A DNA stretch of 64,000 nt, from assembly GCF_016464385.1 (NCBI RefSeq), contig NZ_JADMLH010000001.1:186001-250000 (forward strand), given 5' to 3'. The translations under genes and the position numbers were made by a program. Below are positions 16,475 through 25,110 of this stretch, piece by piece (positions within the stretch are counted from its first letter, which is position 1; the number at the start of each line of letters is the position of its first letter). Under the pieces are notes generated by a model, which was not told where the DNA came from, made no database searches, and saw nothing but the letters and a program-made list of their open reading frames with translations. Source of the DNA: Nucisporomicrobium flavum (lineage in GTDB: Bacteria; Actinomycetota; Actinomycetes; Mycobacteriales; Micromonosporaceae).

Positions 16475-17407
16475 ATGACGGACGTCGTCGTGCTGGGCGG
16501 CGGGATCATCGGGCTGACGGCGGCGATGCGGCTGCGCCGACGCGGCGCCGGCGTGACGCTGTGGAGCCCCGCCGGGCCCCTGGACACCGTGTCGGCCGTC
16601 GCCGCGGCGGTCTGGTACCCGACCCGCACGGACTTCGACCCGCGGGTGCTGCGGTGGGCCGGGGCGACGTACGAGCACTTCCGGCGCGAGGCCCGCGACG
16701 GCGTGCCCGGGGTGCTGATGCGGCAGACCCGCAACCTCGAACGCGACGGCTCGACCGGCGAGCCGTGGTGGGCCGCGGCCGCCGGGAAGGTGGCGTACCG
16801 GGCTGCCACCGCGCCGTGGACGCGCGAGGTGCGCTTCGAGGCGCCCCTGGTCGAGATGGACGTCTACCTGCCCTGGCTGCGCGACCGCTTCGAGCGTGCC
16901 GGCGGGCGGGTGGTGGAGCGCGGCGCGCAGCGGCTGGAGGAGGCGCTCGCCGAGGCCCCGATCGTGGTCAACGCCACCGGGCTGGCCGCCGGGGCGCTCT
17001 GCGGCGACCCCGCCGTCCACCCGGTTCGTGGGCAGATCGTCCTCGTCGCCAACCCCGGCATCACGGTGTCCGTCCGCGACCAGGGCGAACCCGGCACGTA
17101 CGTGCACCCGCGCACCCGCGACGTCGTGCTCGGCGGCACCTACGACGCAGGCGAGTGGTCGACCACACCGGACCCGGCGACCCGCGAGGCCATCATCGCG
17201 CGGTGCGTGGCCCTGGTACCGGAGCTCGCCGGCGCGCCGGTGCTGGGGGAGAAGGCGGGGCTGCGCCCGGCACGCCACGGCGGCCCGCGGGTCGAGGCGG
17301 AGCGGCGTCCGGAGGGGACGGTGGTGCACGCGTACGGCCACGGCGGCGCCGGCATGACGCTGTCCTGGGGCTGCGCGGACGAGGTCGCCGGGCTGGCCGG
17401 CGCCTGA
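16475..17407 (+). CDS. D-amino-acid oxidase (FAD-dependent)
   Basis: 310 residues. The N-terminal Rossmann motif VVVLGGGIIGLTAAMRLRRRG binds FAD; the C-terminal HAYGHGGAGMTLSWGCA closes the FAD site; RGQIVLV and TYVHPRTRDVVLGGTYDAG are DAO family blocks. It would oxidise D-amino acids to 2-oxo acids with release of ammonia and H2O2. GGGAGG is 8 nt upstream of ATG 16475, which is preferred to an ATG 18 nt earlier. Transcribed alone. Confidence 0.92.
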   Translation: MTDVVVLGGGIIGLTAAMRLRRRGAGVTLWSPAGPLDTVSAVAAAVWYPTRTDFDPRVLRWAGATYEHFRREARDGVPGVLMRQTRNLERDGSTGEPWWAAAAGKVAYRAATAPWTREVRFEAPLVEMDVYLPWLRDRFERAGGRVVERGAQRLEEALAEAPIVVNATGLAAGALCGDPAVHPVRGQIVLVANPGITVSVRDQGEPGTYVHPRTRDVVLGGTYDAGEWSTTPDPATREAIIARCVALVPELAGAPVLGEKAGLRPARHGGPRVEAERRPEGTVVHAYGHGGAGMTLSWGCADEVAGLAGA

Positions 17408-17410
17408 CTC

Positions 17411-17465
17411 GTTCATGCGGCGTTCACCTTGTGTCGGGCTGCGACTCATCCCGGGCTCCTAGCGT
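17411..17465 (+). promoter_or_regulatory. PHO-box-like direct repeat and promoter before phoX-type gene
   Basis: GTTCATG (17411-17417) and GTTCACC (17422-17428) are spaced 11 bp, with a weaker third unit GTCGGGC (17433-17439): the direct-repeat layout of PhoP sites in actinomycetes. A -10 hexamer TAGCGT (17460-17465) follows at the right distance. The gene behind is a phosphatase, which supports phosphate-starvation control. Confidence 0.65.
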
Positions 17466-17519
17466 CCGAGCCAGCGTCCGTGACGGGTGCTGACCCAGCC
17501 TGCGAGGAGCCACACCGCG

Positions 17520-19610
17520 ATGACCGAACGACCCCGCCCGCTACCGCTGCTCGGCCCGGCCGGCCACAGCGGGCGCGACGCCATGACGTGCCTCTACCGC
17601 TGCGGCAACGCGTGCGACCACCCCGTACCGAACCGGTCGGGAAACCCCTACGTCGGTGACGTGATCTCCGACGGCATGACCCGCCGCGGCGTCGTCCGCG
17701 CCGGCGCCGTCGGCGCCCTGGTCCTGGGCATCGCCGCGACGGCGGGCGCACCCGCGGCCGCCGCCGCGCCCGCCGCGGTGCCCGAGGTGCTGCCGGAGAC
17801 GCTCACGAAGGGCAAGGCCGGGGCGCTCACGTTCAAGCCGATCCCGCCGAACAAGCTCGACAACCTGGTCGTGCCCAACGGCTACGACACCGCCGTCGTG
17901 CTGCGCTGGGGTGACCCCGTGCTGCCCGGCGCGCCCGCGCTCGACGTGCACCACCAGAGCGCCGAGCGGCAGTCCGCCCAGTTCGGCTACAACAACGACT
18001 TCGTCGGCGTCGTGCCGCTGAGCCGCGACGGGCGGCGGGCGCTGCTCGTGGTCAACCACGAGTACACCAACGAGGAGCTGATGTTCCCCGGCTTCACCAC
18101 CCTCGAGGCCATGACGGTCGACCAGCTCAAGGTCGCCATGGCCGCGCACGGCCTGTCCGTGGTCGAGATCGAGCGGGTCGGGGGGACGGGCCAGTGGCGC
18201 CCCGCCCGCGGCCGGCACCTGCCGTACAACCGGCGGATCACCGCGCTGGCCACCCCGTTCGCGTTCACCGGCCCGGCGGCGGGCTCGGCGTGGCTGAAGA
18301 CGGCCGCGGACCCGAAGGGCACCAGCGCGATCGGCACGCTGAACAACTGCTCCGGCGGCGTCACCCCGTGGGGCACGGTGCTGTCCGGCGAGGAGAACTT
18401 CAACCAGTACTTCGTCGGCGGCGACCAGGCCCCCGACGAGCTCAAGCCGAAGCTCGCCCGGTACGGCATCAGCACCACCGCCCGCTACCCGAGCGGCTCC
18501 CGGCGCTGGGAACGCGCGCAGGAGCGCTTCGACCTGGCCAGGCACCCGAACGAGGCGCACCGCTTCGGCTGGGTCGTCGAGGTGGACCCGCTCGACCCGC
18601 AGGGCCGTCCGCGCAAGCACACCGCGCTGGGCCGGCTCAAGCACGAGGGCGCCAACGTCATCGTCGCCAGGAGCGGGCACGTCGTCGCGTACATGGGTGA
18701 CGACGAGCGCTTCGACTACCTGTACAAGTTCGTCTCGGCGAAGAAGTTCATCCCGGGCAACCGCCGGCACAACCTCACGCTGCTGGAGTCCGGCACGCTT
18801 TGCGTTGCCCGGCTCGCCGGCGACAGCCCCGCCGCGGAGATCGACGGCTCCGGCAAGCTGCCCTCCGACGGCGCGTTCGGCGGCACCGGCACGTGGATCA
18901 AGCTGGTCTCCGGCACCCGGTCGTACGTGCCCGGCATGAGCGCGGCCGACGTGCTCACCTTCACCCGCCTGGCCGGGGACGCGGTCGGCGCCACCAAGAT
19001 GGACCGCCCCGAGGACGTCCAGCCCAGCCCGGTCACCGGCAAGATCTACGCCGCGCTGACCAACAACAGCAACCGGGGCGTCGGCAGCAACCCGGGCGTC
19101 GACGAGGCGAACCCGCGGGTCGCCAACAAGAACGGCCAGATCTTCGAGATCACCGAGGACCGCGGCGACCACACCGCGGAGACCTTCACCTGGACGCTGC
19201 CGATCGTCTGCGGCGACCCGGCGGACCCGTCGACCTACTTCGCCGGGTACGACAAGACCGCCGTGTCCCCGATCTCATGCCCCGACAACGTCGCCTTCGA
19301 CAGCGCCGGCAACCTGTGGATCTCCACCGACGGCAACGCGTTGGGCAGCAACGACGGCCTGTTCGCCACGGCGATCGAGGGCCCCGAACGCGGCCACCTC
19401 AAGCAGTTCCTCACCGTGCCGCTGGGCGCGGAGACGTGCGGGCCCTTCATCACCGCCGACGACCGCTCCGTGTTCACGGCGGTGCAGCACCCGGGCGAGA
19501 TCACCGGGGCGTCACTGGAGAAACCCGCGTCGACCTGGCCGGACGGTGACTTCGCCAAGCCCGCGGTGGTCGTGACGTGGCGCCTCGACGGCGGACCGGT
19601 CGGCAGCTGA
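17520..19610 (+). CDS. PhoX-type (DUF839) alkaline phosphatase, Tat-exported
   Basis: 696 residues. A ~50-residue N-region containing CLYRCGNACDHPVPN precedes a twin-arginine signal (RR at 55-56, MTRRGVVRAGAVGALVLGI) and an Ala-rich cleavage region, as in PhoX proteins, which are calcium/iron phosphatases folded before export. DUF839 blocks include LLVVNHEYTNEE, GTLNNCSGGVTPWGTVLSGEENF, RLKHEGANVIV, YMGDDERFDYLYKFVS and MDRPEDVQPSP. It releases phosphate from organic esters outside the cell. The PHO-box-like repeat upstream supports the role. Confidence 0.92.
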   Translation: MTERPRPLPLLGPAGHSGRDAMTCLYRCGNACDHPVPNRSGNPYVGDVISDGMTRRGVVRAGAVGALVLGIAATAGAPAAAAAPAAVPEVLPETLTKGKAGALTFKPIPPNKLDNLVVPNGYDTAVVLRWGDPVLPGAPALDVHHQSAERQSAQFGYNNDFVGVVPLSRDGRRALLVVNHEYTNEELMFPGFTTLEAMTVDQLKVAMAAHGLSVVEIERVGGTGQWRPARGRHLPYNRRITALATPFAFTGPAAGSAWLKTAADPKGTSAIGTLNNCSGGVTPWGTVLSGEENFNQYFVGGDQAPDELKPKLARYGISTTARYPSGSRRWERAQERFDLARHPNEAHRFGWVVEVDPLDPQGRPRKHTALGRLKHEGANVIVARSGHVVAYMGDDERFDYLYKFVSAKKFIPGNRRHNLTLLESGTLCVARLAGDSPAAEIDGSGKLPSDGAFGGTGTWIKLVSGTRSYVPGMSAADVLTFTRLAGDAVGATKMDRPEDVQPSPVTGKIYAALTNNSNRGVGSNPGVDEANPRVANKNGQIFEITEDRGDHTAETFTWTLPIVCGDPADPSTYFAGYDKTAVSPISCPDNVAFDSAGNLWISTDGNALGSNDGLFATAIEGPERGHLKQFLTVPLGAETCGPFITADDRSVFTAVQHPGEITGASLEKPASTWPDGDFAKPAVVVTWRLDGGPVGS

Positions 19611-19727
19611 GCTCACCCGTACCGGCAGTCTGATCGTTTTCAAGAAGCACCGCCGTCGGTGCCGCTCCTAGTCTTCCCCTCAAGGCCGGTGACCTGCCGG
19701 GCCGCCGACAGCGAGGGGGACGGGACC

Positions 19728-20171
19728 ATGCCCGAGAACGAGGAGCGCACCGACGGCTTCAGCGCCGAGGAACGCGCGGCGATGAAGGAGCGCGCCGCGG
19801 AGCTGCGCGCCGAGGGCAAGAAGGGCGCGAAGAAGGCCGACGGCCTCCAGCAGGTGCTGGACCGGATCGCCCAGCTGCCGCCGGAGGACCGCGCGCTCGC
19901 CGAGCGCGTCCACCTGGCGGTGACGAAGGCCGCCCCCGACCTGACGCCCAAGACGTGGTACGGCATGCCCGCCTACACGAACGCGGACGGCAAGATCGTG
20001 GTCTTCTTCCAGGACGCCGCCAAGTTCAAGTACCGGTACGCGACCCTCGGCTTCCAGGACGCTGCCAACCTCGACGACGGCGACCTGTGGCCGGTGGCGT
20101 ACGCCCTGCGCACCTGGAACGACGAGGTGGAGAAGAAGGTCATCGAGCTCATCCGCGCGGCGGTCTCCTGA
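19728..20171 (+). CDS. DUF1801 family protein
   Basis: 147 residues. A charged N-terminal helical stretch (EERAAMKERAAELRAEGKKGAKK) precedes the DUF1801 fold (TPKTWYGMPAYTNADGKIVVFFQDAAKFKYRYATLGF; FRATAXIN-like/YdhG fold). Members have been linked to metal or iron handling, but function is not proven. RBS GAGGGGGA lies ~7 nt before the ATG. The stop is 17 bp from the stop of the next, convergent gene. Confidence 0.85.
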   Translation: MPENEERTDGFSAEERAAMKERAAELRAEGKKGAKKADGLQQVLDRIAQLPPEDRALAERVHLAVTKAAPDLTPKTWYGMPAYTNADGKIVVFFQDAAKFKYRYATLGFQDAANLDDGDLWPVAYALRTWNDEVEKKVIELIRAAVS

Positions 20172-20188
20172 CCGGCCCGCCGCCCGCG

Positions 20189-20947
20189 TCACACGACGCC
20201 ACCGTCGCCGATGTACACGAACGGCTTGCTCGTGTCGGGGCAGTCACCGGCCGACGTCGCGGTGAGGGCCACCGTGCCGAAACGGCCGATCTCCAGGTCG
20301 ACGGGAAGCGATTCGCCGTGCCTGACGGTGAACCACTGCCAGACACCGTCGTCCCCGTAGACCTGGACCTGCACCGACAACCCGGCCGGCGCCGAATCGG
20401 CGATGCCGAGCGTGCCCACCAGGCGCTGATACTTGTGCCCGGTGAAGAACGACACCTTGGGTACGGCCTCCCCGCCGCACTGCGTCCACATGCCGGTCGA
20501 CCGCGCATAGCGCTGACCGCCGAGCCGCACGTCCGCCGGGCCCCGCTGCGGGCCCGGCTGGCCGGCCGAGTTGCCCGGCAAACGGTAGAGGTACGTGACA
20601 GCCGCGGTCCCGTCACCGGTCGCGCTCGACGTCGTGGTGGCGGTGGCCGGGTCGCTGGGGGCCGGCGACGGTGCGGGGGCCGAAGTGCTCGGCGTGCCCG
20701 ACCCAGAGGCCGCCGCCGTGCGGGGCGTGCCGGCGCTTGTGGCGCTCCCGTCGGAACTGGCGAGGGAGACCCCCGCCGCCGTCAGGGCGGCGACCACCGT
20801 CAGGGCCACGGCGAGCCAGATCCGTTTCCTGGCGGACACTCGCGCGTCCAGGGCGGGCAGTTGGTTGATTCCCCAGCCGACGACGGTGGCGACCACCGCC
20901 GTGGCAAGAGCACCGAGAAGAACCCAGACGACCACGGTACGGCCCAC
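20189..20947 (-). CDS. Membrane protein with C-terminal NPCBM-like domain
   Basis: 252 residues from the GTG at 20947 (GGAAGGG upstream). Two hydrophobic helices at about 5-28 and 42-60 are followed by a Ser/Thr/Pro/Ala-rich linker (60-110) and a folded C-terminal domain with the pattern RLGGQRYARSTGMW, VSFFTGHKYQRLVGTLGIAD, VQVYGDDGVW and VDLEIGRFGTVALTAT, which resembles the NPCBM/galactose-binding-like module. It probably displays this module outside the membrane. A longer upstream frame is open but lacks a good start. The lipoprotein gene lies 62 bp upstream on the same strand. Confidence 0.7.
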   Translation of the reverse strand: MGRTVVVWVLLGALATAVVATVVGWGINQLPALDARVSARKRIWLAVALTVVAALTAAGVSLASSDGSATSAGTPRTAAASGSGTPSTSAPAPSPAPSDPATATTTSSATGDGTAAVTYLYRLPGNSAGQPGPQRGPADVRLGGQRYARSTGMWTQCGGEAVPKVSFFTGHKYQRLVGTLGIADSAPAGLSVQVQVYGDDGVWQWFTVRHGESLPVDLEIGRFGTVALTATSAGDCPDTSKPFVYIGDGGVV

Positions 20948-21009
20948 ACAACCCTTCCGCTCAGCGACCCGGAGAAGCAGCTTGCCACTGTAGACGCCCG
21001 AAGGGGCCG

Positions 21010-21888
21010 TCAGACGTGAGCGCGGACTTCGGCCCAGTCGGCGTGTGCGGCGTCGAGTTGCGCTTGGTACTTCGCGACGAACGCCTGGAGGCGCGGTGCG
21101 GCAGCTGCGAACGCCTGGTCCTGAGCCGGCCGGCGGCATGCGGCATCCGCGGCGGCGGCCTCCTTCTCGAAGGCCACTGCCTCGGCCCAGCCCGGATCGG
21201 CTTCCATGGCGGCCACGCCACGGTCGGCGGGCGGGAACTCGGCCAAGGCCAATTCGTAGGCGTGGGAACGGTCCTTCGCCGCGATCCCGGCCGCGCTCAT
21301 GCAGGGGCCGTACGCGGCGAGGGCGTCAGCGACTGCCGGCGACTTCTCCACCTCACGGAAGATTTCGGCCAGCTCCTTGCCCATGTCGGCCGGGACGGCG
21401 GGGGAGACCTGTTGTTCGGCTTTTGCCGCGACGCCGGTGCAGCTGCCGACGGCCTTGCCGTACCGCGCCTCCTCCGCTGCGGTCATCTTGTTGGCCTCGT
21501 CAGCCGTGCGCAGCATGTCGGCGACCTCGGCCTGGTGGCGCTTGGCGGTGGCGATGCCGAAGTCGTCGCTGATCTCGGTGAGGCTGGACAGGTCATCGGG
21601 GCCGATCGGTCCGCCGTTCTGCTGCTCGGACGGAGCCTGCCGGTAGGTGAAGCCCTTGTCTTTCATGCAAGCGGCCAGGGCGCCCTGGAAGCGGGCGGCG
21701 GTGGCCTTCTCGGCTGCCAGGCGGTCCGCGGAAGTGCCGTAGAGGCTGTTGCTGACCTGGTGGTACAGGGCGCGGCCCCGCTCCAGGGCGGCCGGCTCGG
21801 CCCGGGCGCCGGACGCGCCCGAGTTGGCGCAGCCGGTGATGAAGGCGCCGGCGAGCGCCACCGCGCCCCAACTGATGGTCTTCTTCAT
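21010..21888 (-). CDS. Predicted lipoprotein, unknown function
   Basis: 292 residues. Signal sequence MKKTISWGAVALAGAFITGC with lipobox ITGC (C20), so it should be lipid-anchored outside the membrane. The mature part is helical and charged with several cysteines (ACMKDKGF, SCTG, GPCMSAAG, ACRRP), a pattern common in hypothetical actinobacterial lipoproteins. No family function recognised. The IS630 element lies about 140 bp upstream of its start. Confidence 0.8.
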   Translation of the reverse strand: MKKTISWGAVALAGAFITGCANSGASGARAEPAALERGRALYHQVSNSLYGTSADRLAAEKATAARFQGALAACMKDKGFTYRQAPSEQQNGGPIGPDDLSSLTEISDDFGIATAKRHQAEVADMLRTADEANKMTAAEEARYGKAVGSCTGVAAKAEQQVSPAVPADMGKELAEIFREVEKSPAVADALAAYGPCMSAAGIAAKDRSHAYELALAEFPPADRGVAAMEADPGWAEAVAFEKEAAAADAACRRPAQDQAFAAAAPRLQAFVAKYQAQLDAAHADWAEVRAHV

Positions 21889-22031
21889 GGCCTATGTCTT
21901 TCGTCGGCGTGTCAGATCGGTCAGCTGTCACAGGCGGCGAGAATGCTGCCGCCGTTGTCAAGAACGCTGATGCCGCCGACATCGACACGCCAGGAGCGGG
22001 CGCAACGGACATGATCCGGGGACCGGAGCTA

Positions 22032-22060
22032 GTGCGTTGACCATGAACGTTCACCGGGTC
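22032..22060. repeat. Left terminal inverted repeat of IS630 element
   Basis: 29 bp, begins GTGCGTTGACCATGAACG. Matches the reverse complement of 23278-23306 except T versus C at position 13. Confidence 0.93.
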
Positions 22061-22067
22061 TGATCGG

Positions 22068-23186
22068 TCAGGCGGCCTTGGCCCGGGGCCGGCCCCAGCG
22101 TTGTTGTCGTTCGCTGCGGACCCGGGCTCGTTCGCGGCGTTGCGCTGCGAGGACGTCGGGGTGGCGGGCGTTGGCGTTACGCCATCGCAAGTATTTCTGC
22201 AGCTCGCGGGCCAGAACGGTGTGGTTCGGGTGGTTCGAGTTGGCCATCGTGAACATGCGTAGCGGCCCGAACTGCGCCTCGATCGGGTTCGCCCAGGACG
22301 CGCTGGTCGGCGTCAGGCACAGCTCGACCTTGTTCCGGGCGGCCCGGGCCCGGATCATCGGGGTCTTGTTCGCCGACAGGTTGTCCAGGATGACGTAGAT
22401 CGGGGCGCCGTCCGGCCGCGCCCGGCGGATCGATTTCAGCGCGGACAGGGTGTGATCTGCGCCTTTACGGCGCCGGTTCACGCCCCAGAGCTGATCGTCG
22501 CCGAGGCTGTAACAGCCGTGGAAGTAACGGATGCCGTGCGTGCGGTGATAGGTCGCGGGCAGCCGGTCCGGATGCGAGCGTGGTGCCCAGCCACGGCCGT
22601 GGTGCGGGCGGATCGACAAAGGGCCGAACTGGTCGAACGCGAAACACCGGTTCGGGAACCGGGTGGTGACTTCCTCGATCCGATCGAGCTTGGCGCCGAA
22701 GTCGGGGTCCTTCGATTCCTTCCAGGTCCGGGTCCGCTGCCAGCTGACCTCGTTGCGGCGCAGGATCTGTCGCAGCCGTTCCCGGCCGACCACGACCGGC
22801 CGGGCGGCGTCGGTGGCCAGGTAGTCGGCGAGTTTGCGCAGGCTCCAGCAGGTGAAGGGCCGCCCGAGCGTGCTCGGGCGGGCCGTGGCCGTCGCGACGG
22901 TGAACGCGATGTCATCCTCACTGATCAGGCGGGGACGGCCTCCCGCCCACTGAGGGTCCAGCGCGCGAAGACCGATCTCGTTGAACGAGTGGATCACGTC
23001 ACGGACGGTGTCCTCGTGCCCGGCGATCAGGTTCGCAATCGCTGGGACCGGTGTCCCGGACGCGGACGCCATGATGATCAACGCCCGGCGCACCCGGACC
23101 GAATCGTGCTTGCCTCTACGGACAAGTTGTTGCAGCTTGCGGCCTTCTTCTTGCGTCAACCGCCGTGCCCTGACCGGCTCGGCCAA
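22068..23186 (-). CDS. IS630-family transposase
   Basis: 372 residues, full length. N-terminal homeodomain-like helix-turn-helix (about 10-80, with ALIIMASASGTPVPAIANLI and RALDPQWAGGRPR), a winged-helix linker (SLRKLADYL), then a DDE catalytic core with D185 (FAFDQFG), D268 (VILDNLSANK) and E303 (WANPIEAQF). All key residues are intact, so the element may be active. TTG start at 23186; a strong hairpin lies just upstream (23197-23232). Confidence 0.95.
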   Translation of the reverse strand: MAEPVRARRLTQEEGRKLQQLVRRGKHDSVRVRRALIIMASASGTPVPAIANLIAGHEDTVRDVIHSFNEIGLRALDPQWAGGRPRLISEDDIAFTVATATARPSTLGRPFTCWSLRKLADYLATDAARPVVVGRERLRQILRRNEVSWQRTRTWKESKDPDFGAKLDRIEEVTTRFPNRCFAFDQFGPLSIRPHHGRGWAPRSHPDRLPATYHRTHGIRYFHGCYSLGDDQLWGVNRRRKGADHTLSALKSIRRARPDGAPIYVILDNLSANKTPMIRARAARNKVELCLTPTSASWANPIEAQFGPLRMFTMANSNHPNHTVLARELQKYLRWRNANARHPDVLAAQRRERARVRSERQQRWGRPRAKAA

Positions 23187-23196
23187 CCCGCCACCT

Positions 23197-23232
23197 CACT
23201 CTCAACGACCGATATCACCGCCGTTGAGAGTG
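23197..23232. promoter_or_regulatory. Hairpin upstream of IS630 transposase start
   Basis: CACTCTCAACG (23197-23207) pairs with CGTTGAGAGTG (23222-23232), 11 bp with a 14-nt loop, located 10 bp before the transposase start. It could hide the ribosome-binding region in read-through transcripts or act as an operator. Confidence 0.5.
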
Positions 23233-23277
23233 AGCCTTCGGCAACAACTACCGGCGGACGTGCACCGGTGTGTCGCC

Positions 23278-23306
23278 GACCCGGTGAACGTTCGTGGTCA
23301 ACGCAC
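23278..23306. repeat. Right terminal inverted repeat of IS630 element
   Basis: 29 bp; partner of 22032-22060. Its last base, C23306, reads as the G of the TAG stop codon of the neighbouring minus-strand gene. Confidence 0.93.
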
Positions 23307-24385
23307 TAGACCGTCCGCAGGTCCAAGGTGTGCCACACCAGCGAGTCCTGGTCGCCCGTCGCCCACCACAGGATGCCGTTCCGCGCGAACGCTCCCGCCG
23401 ACGCCGGGGTCACGTCCACCGTGCGGCCGGTTCGCAGGTCGTGCACGAGCAGGCCTTCCGTGCCCGTCAGGTCCGAGGCCGGCGTCGCCTCCGACAGGAT
23501 CTCGAACCGGTCGAGGATGGCCACGTCGGTGATGGCCGCACCGGCCGTGCTGCCGGCGATGCGGCGGCGGGCGGTGCCGTCCGGGTGCATGGCGTCGATG
23601 CGGGCCAGGCCGCCCGTCGTCATCACCAGGACGCGGCACCAGGACGGGACGCAGGTGCTCAGCTCCGTGCCGGTGGTCTCGATGCGCAGCTCGCGGTTGT
23701 CCGTGAGCGACCGGAGCGCCCTCGTGCCGGTCTGGTCGCCGGGTCCGTCGGTCAGCCACGGCCAGGCCGACAACGCCCAGGTGCCGGGCTCACGGCGTAC
23801 CGTCACGGCCCCGCCGGAGAGCGCGACCGACCTGATCTCCGTGACCTTCCGGTCCTTGGCCGCGGCGACCCACCACGCGCGCCCATCGGCGACCACCAGG
23901 TCCCACTGGGAGCCGTAGAAGACCGGGTCGCCGGTGTCGCGGGTGAGGCGCCGTACGCCCTCGCCGCCGGTTCTGGCGGTCCACACCTCGGCCCGGCCAC
24001 CGTCCACCGATTCGGTCCACACCAGGTCGTCGCCGGACACCGCCATCGTGGCGAACTCCGGGCGGGCCGACAGCGGGCGGCGGCGCAGCTCGCGGATCGA
24101 GCCGTCGGCGGCGCGCAGCACGAGCCGTTCGTGGGTGCCCTCCGGGCTGGCCGCCGTGCCGATGCTGGTGCGCGCGTCGAGGAAGGCGAGCGGGTGGTAG
24201 ATCGGCCCGTCCGGCACGTTGCCGGGCAGCTCGGCACGCTGCGCGTCCGGCCAGGCCGTGGCGAGGCCCACCCGGGCCGGGGGCGCGGGCTTGTCGTCCT
24301 TCATCGGGTACGCGAGGAGCACGCCACCCGCCACCAGGGCCACGAGCAGCCCAGCGCCGCCCAGCAGCCGTCCACGGCCGGTCAT
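23306..24385 (-). CDS. Membrane-anchored beta-propeller-like protein
   Basis: 359 residues from ATG 24385. An N-terminal signal anchor (LLGGAGLLVALVAGGVLLAY) is followed by an extracytoplasmic domain made of WD/TolB-like repeats (LVLRAADGSIRELRRRPL, DDLVWTESVDGGRAEVWTARTGGEGVRRLT, WDLVVADGRAWWVAA, LARIDAMHPDGTARR). Function unknown. The start overlaps the DUF1980 gene stop (ATGA), so it is the third gene of the permease operon. Its TAG stop is split by the IS630 insertion; deleting the element would also give TAG, so the protein is unchanged. Confidence 0.75.
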   Translation of the reverse strand: MTGRGRLLGGAGLLVALVAGGVLLAYPMKDDKPAPPARVGLATAWPDAQRAELPGNVPDGPIYHPLAFLDARTSIGTAASPEGTHERLVLRAADGSIRELRRRPLSARPEFATMAVSGDDLVWTESVDGGRAEVWTARTGGEGVRRLTRDTGDPVFYGSQWDLVVADGRAWWVAAAKDRKVTEIRSVALSGGAVTVRREPGTWALSAWPWLTDGPGDQTGTRALRSLTDNRELRIETTGTELSTCVPSWCRVLVMTTGGLARIDAMHPDGTARRRIAGSTAGAAITDVAILDRFEILSEATPASDLTGTEGLLVHDLRTGRTVDVTPASAGAFARNGILWWATGDQDSLVWHTLDLRTV

Positions 24386-25110
24386 TCGTACTGCTGCTTC
24401 GGCGGGGTGACCTCCTGCCAGCCGGTCACCTGCAGGTACGGCACGTCGGCGTCGTTCACCGGGTCCTTGCCGACCCGGTTCGTGTACGCCCCCACGACCT
24501 GCACCCACGTGTCCGGGGCGACGGCGGACGGGCCGGCACCGGTCAGCCCCACCTTGATCGGGCGGCCGTCGGCGGCGCAGCAGGACAGCACCATGCGGGC
24601 CAGCATCGGCTCCCCTCCGGGCCCCGGCGTGACGAAGCCGGTGAGCCGCAGCGTGCGGCCGGTGAGGCTGCGTCCCTGGTCGAAGACCGCCCGGGACGCG
24701 TAGTCGAGCAGCCCCACGTCGACCGGGTCGCCGACGGGCAGCGGGGGATAGTCGGAGGCGGAATTCTGCGCGGTGAGCACGCTGCCGGCCTGGCCCGCCG
24801 CGTACGAGCCGAGCGCCGGCGGGGCGACGAGCAGCAGGCCGAGCACGGGCAGGATGAGCAGCCAGCCGATCCGCGGCTCGTGGTGGTGCCCGTCCCCGTC
24901 CCCGTCGTCGTTGCTGGCTGCGGCGGTCCGGCGGGGGCGCAGGTCGTACCAGAGGGTCATGACCGCGGCCGCGACCAGCAGCGCGCCGGCGCCGATCAGG
25001 AAGGGCTGCAGCCCCTCCTTCACGTAGCGCAGGTAGAGGTCGCCGAGGCTGGCCTTGAGCACCGCCCCGCCGAGCAGCAGCATGACCACCGCCTGGGCCT
25101 GCCGGTTCAC
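24382..25110 (-). CDS. TIGR03943/DUF1980 family membrane protein
   Basis: 242 residues. Three hydrophobic segments (about 5-24, 36-55 and 82-103), a His/Asp-rich loop (DDGDGDGHHHEP) between the second and third, then a soluble domain with the family block GRTLRLTGFVTP, LARMVLSCCAADGRPIKVGL and WVQVVGAY. It is the partner of DUF318-type permeases (YcgR/YcgQ pair of Bacillus). The CC pair and His-rich loop may bind metal. Overlaps both neighbours by 4 bp. Confidence 0.88.
   Translation of the reverse strand: MNRQAQAVVMLLLGGAVLKASLGDLYLRYVKEGLQPFLIGAGALLVAAAVMTLWYDLRPRRTAAASNDDGDGDGHHHEPRIGWLLILPVLGLLLVAPPALGSYAAGQAGSVLTAQNSASDYPPLPVGDPVDVGLLDYASRAVFDQGRSLTGRTLRLTGFVTPGPGGEPMLARMVLSCCAADGRPIKVGLTGAGPSAVAPDTWVQVVGAYTNRVGKDPVNDADVPYLQVTGWQEVTPPKQQYE

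Larger units (their letters stand above)
22032..23306 (-). mobile_element. Complete IS630-family insertion sequence, 1275 bp
   Basis: Bounded by 29-bp terminal inverted repeats (22032-22060 and 23278-23306) that differ at one position and begin GTGCGTTGACCA. TA dinucleotides flank both ends (22030-22031 and 23307-23308), the target duplication of IS630/Tc1-mariner elements. One intact transposase gene fills it. The right TA is part of the TAG stop codon of the gene at 23306-24385; the element's first G completes the codon. Confidence 0.95.
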
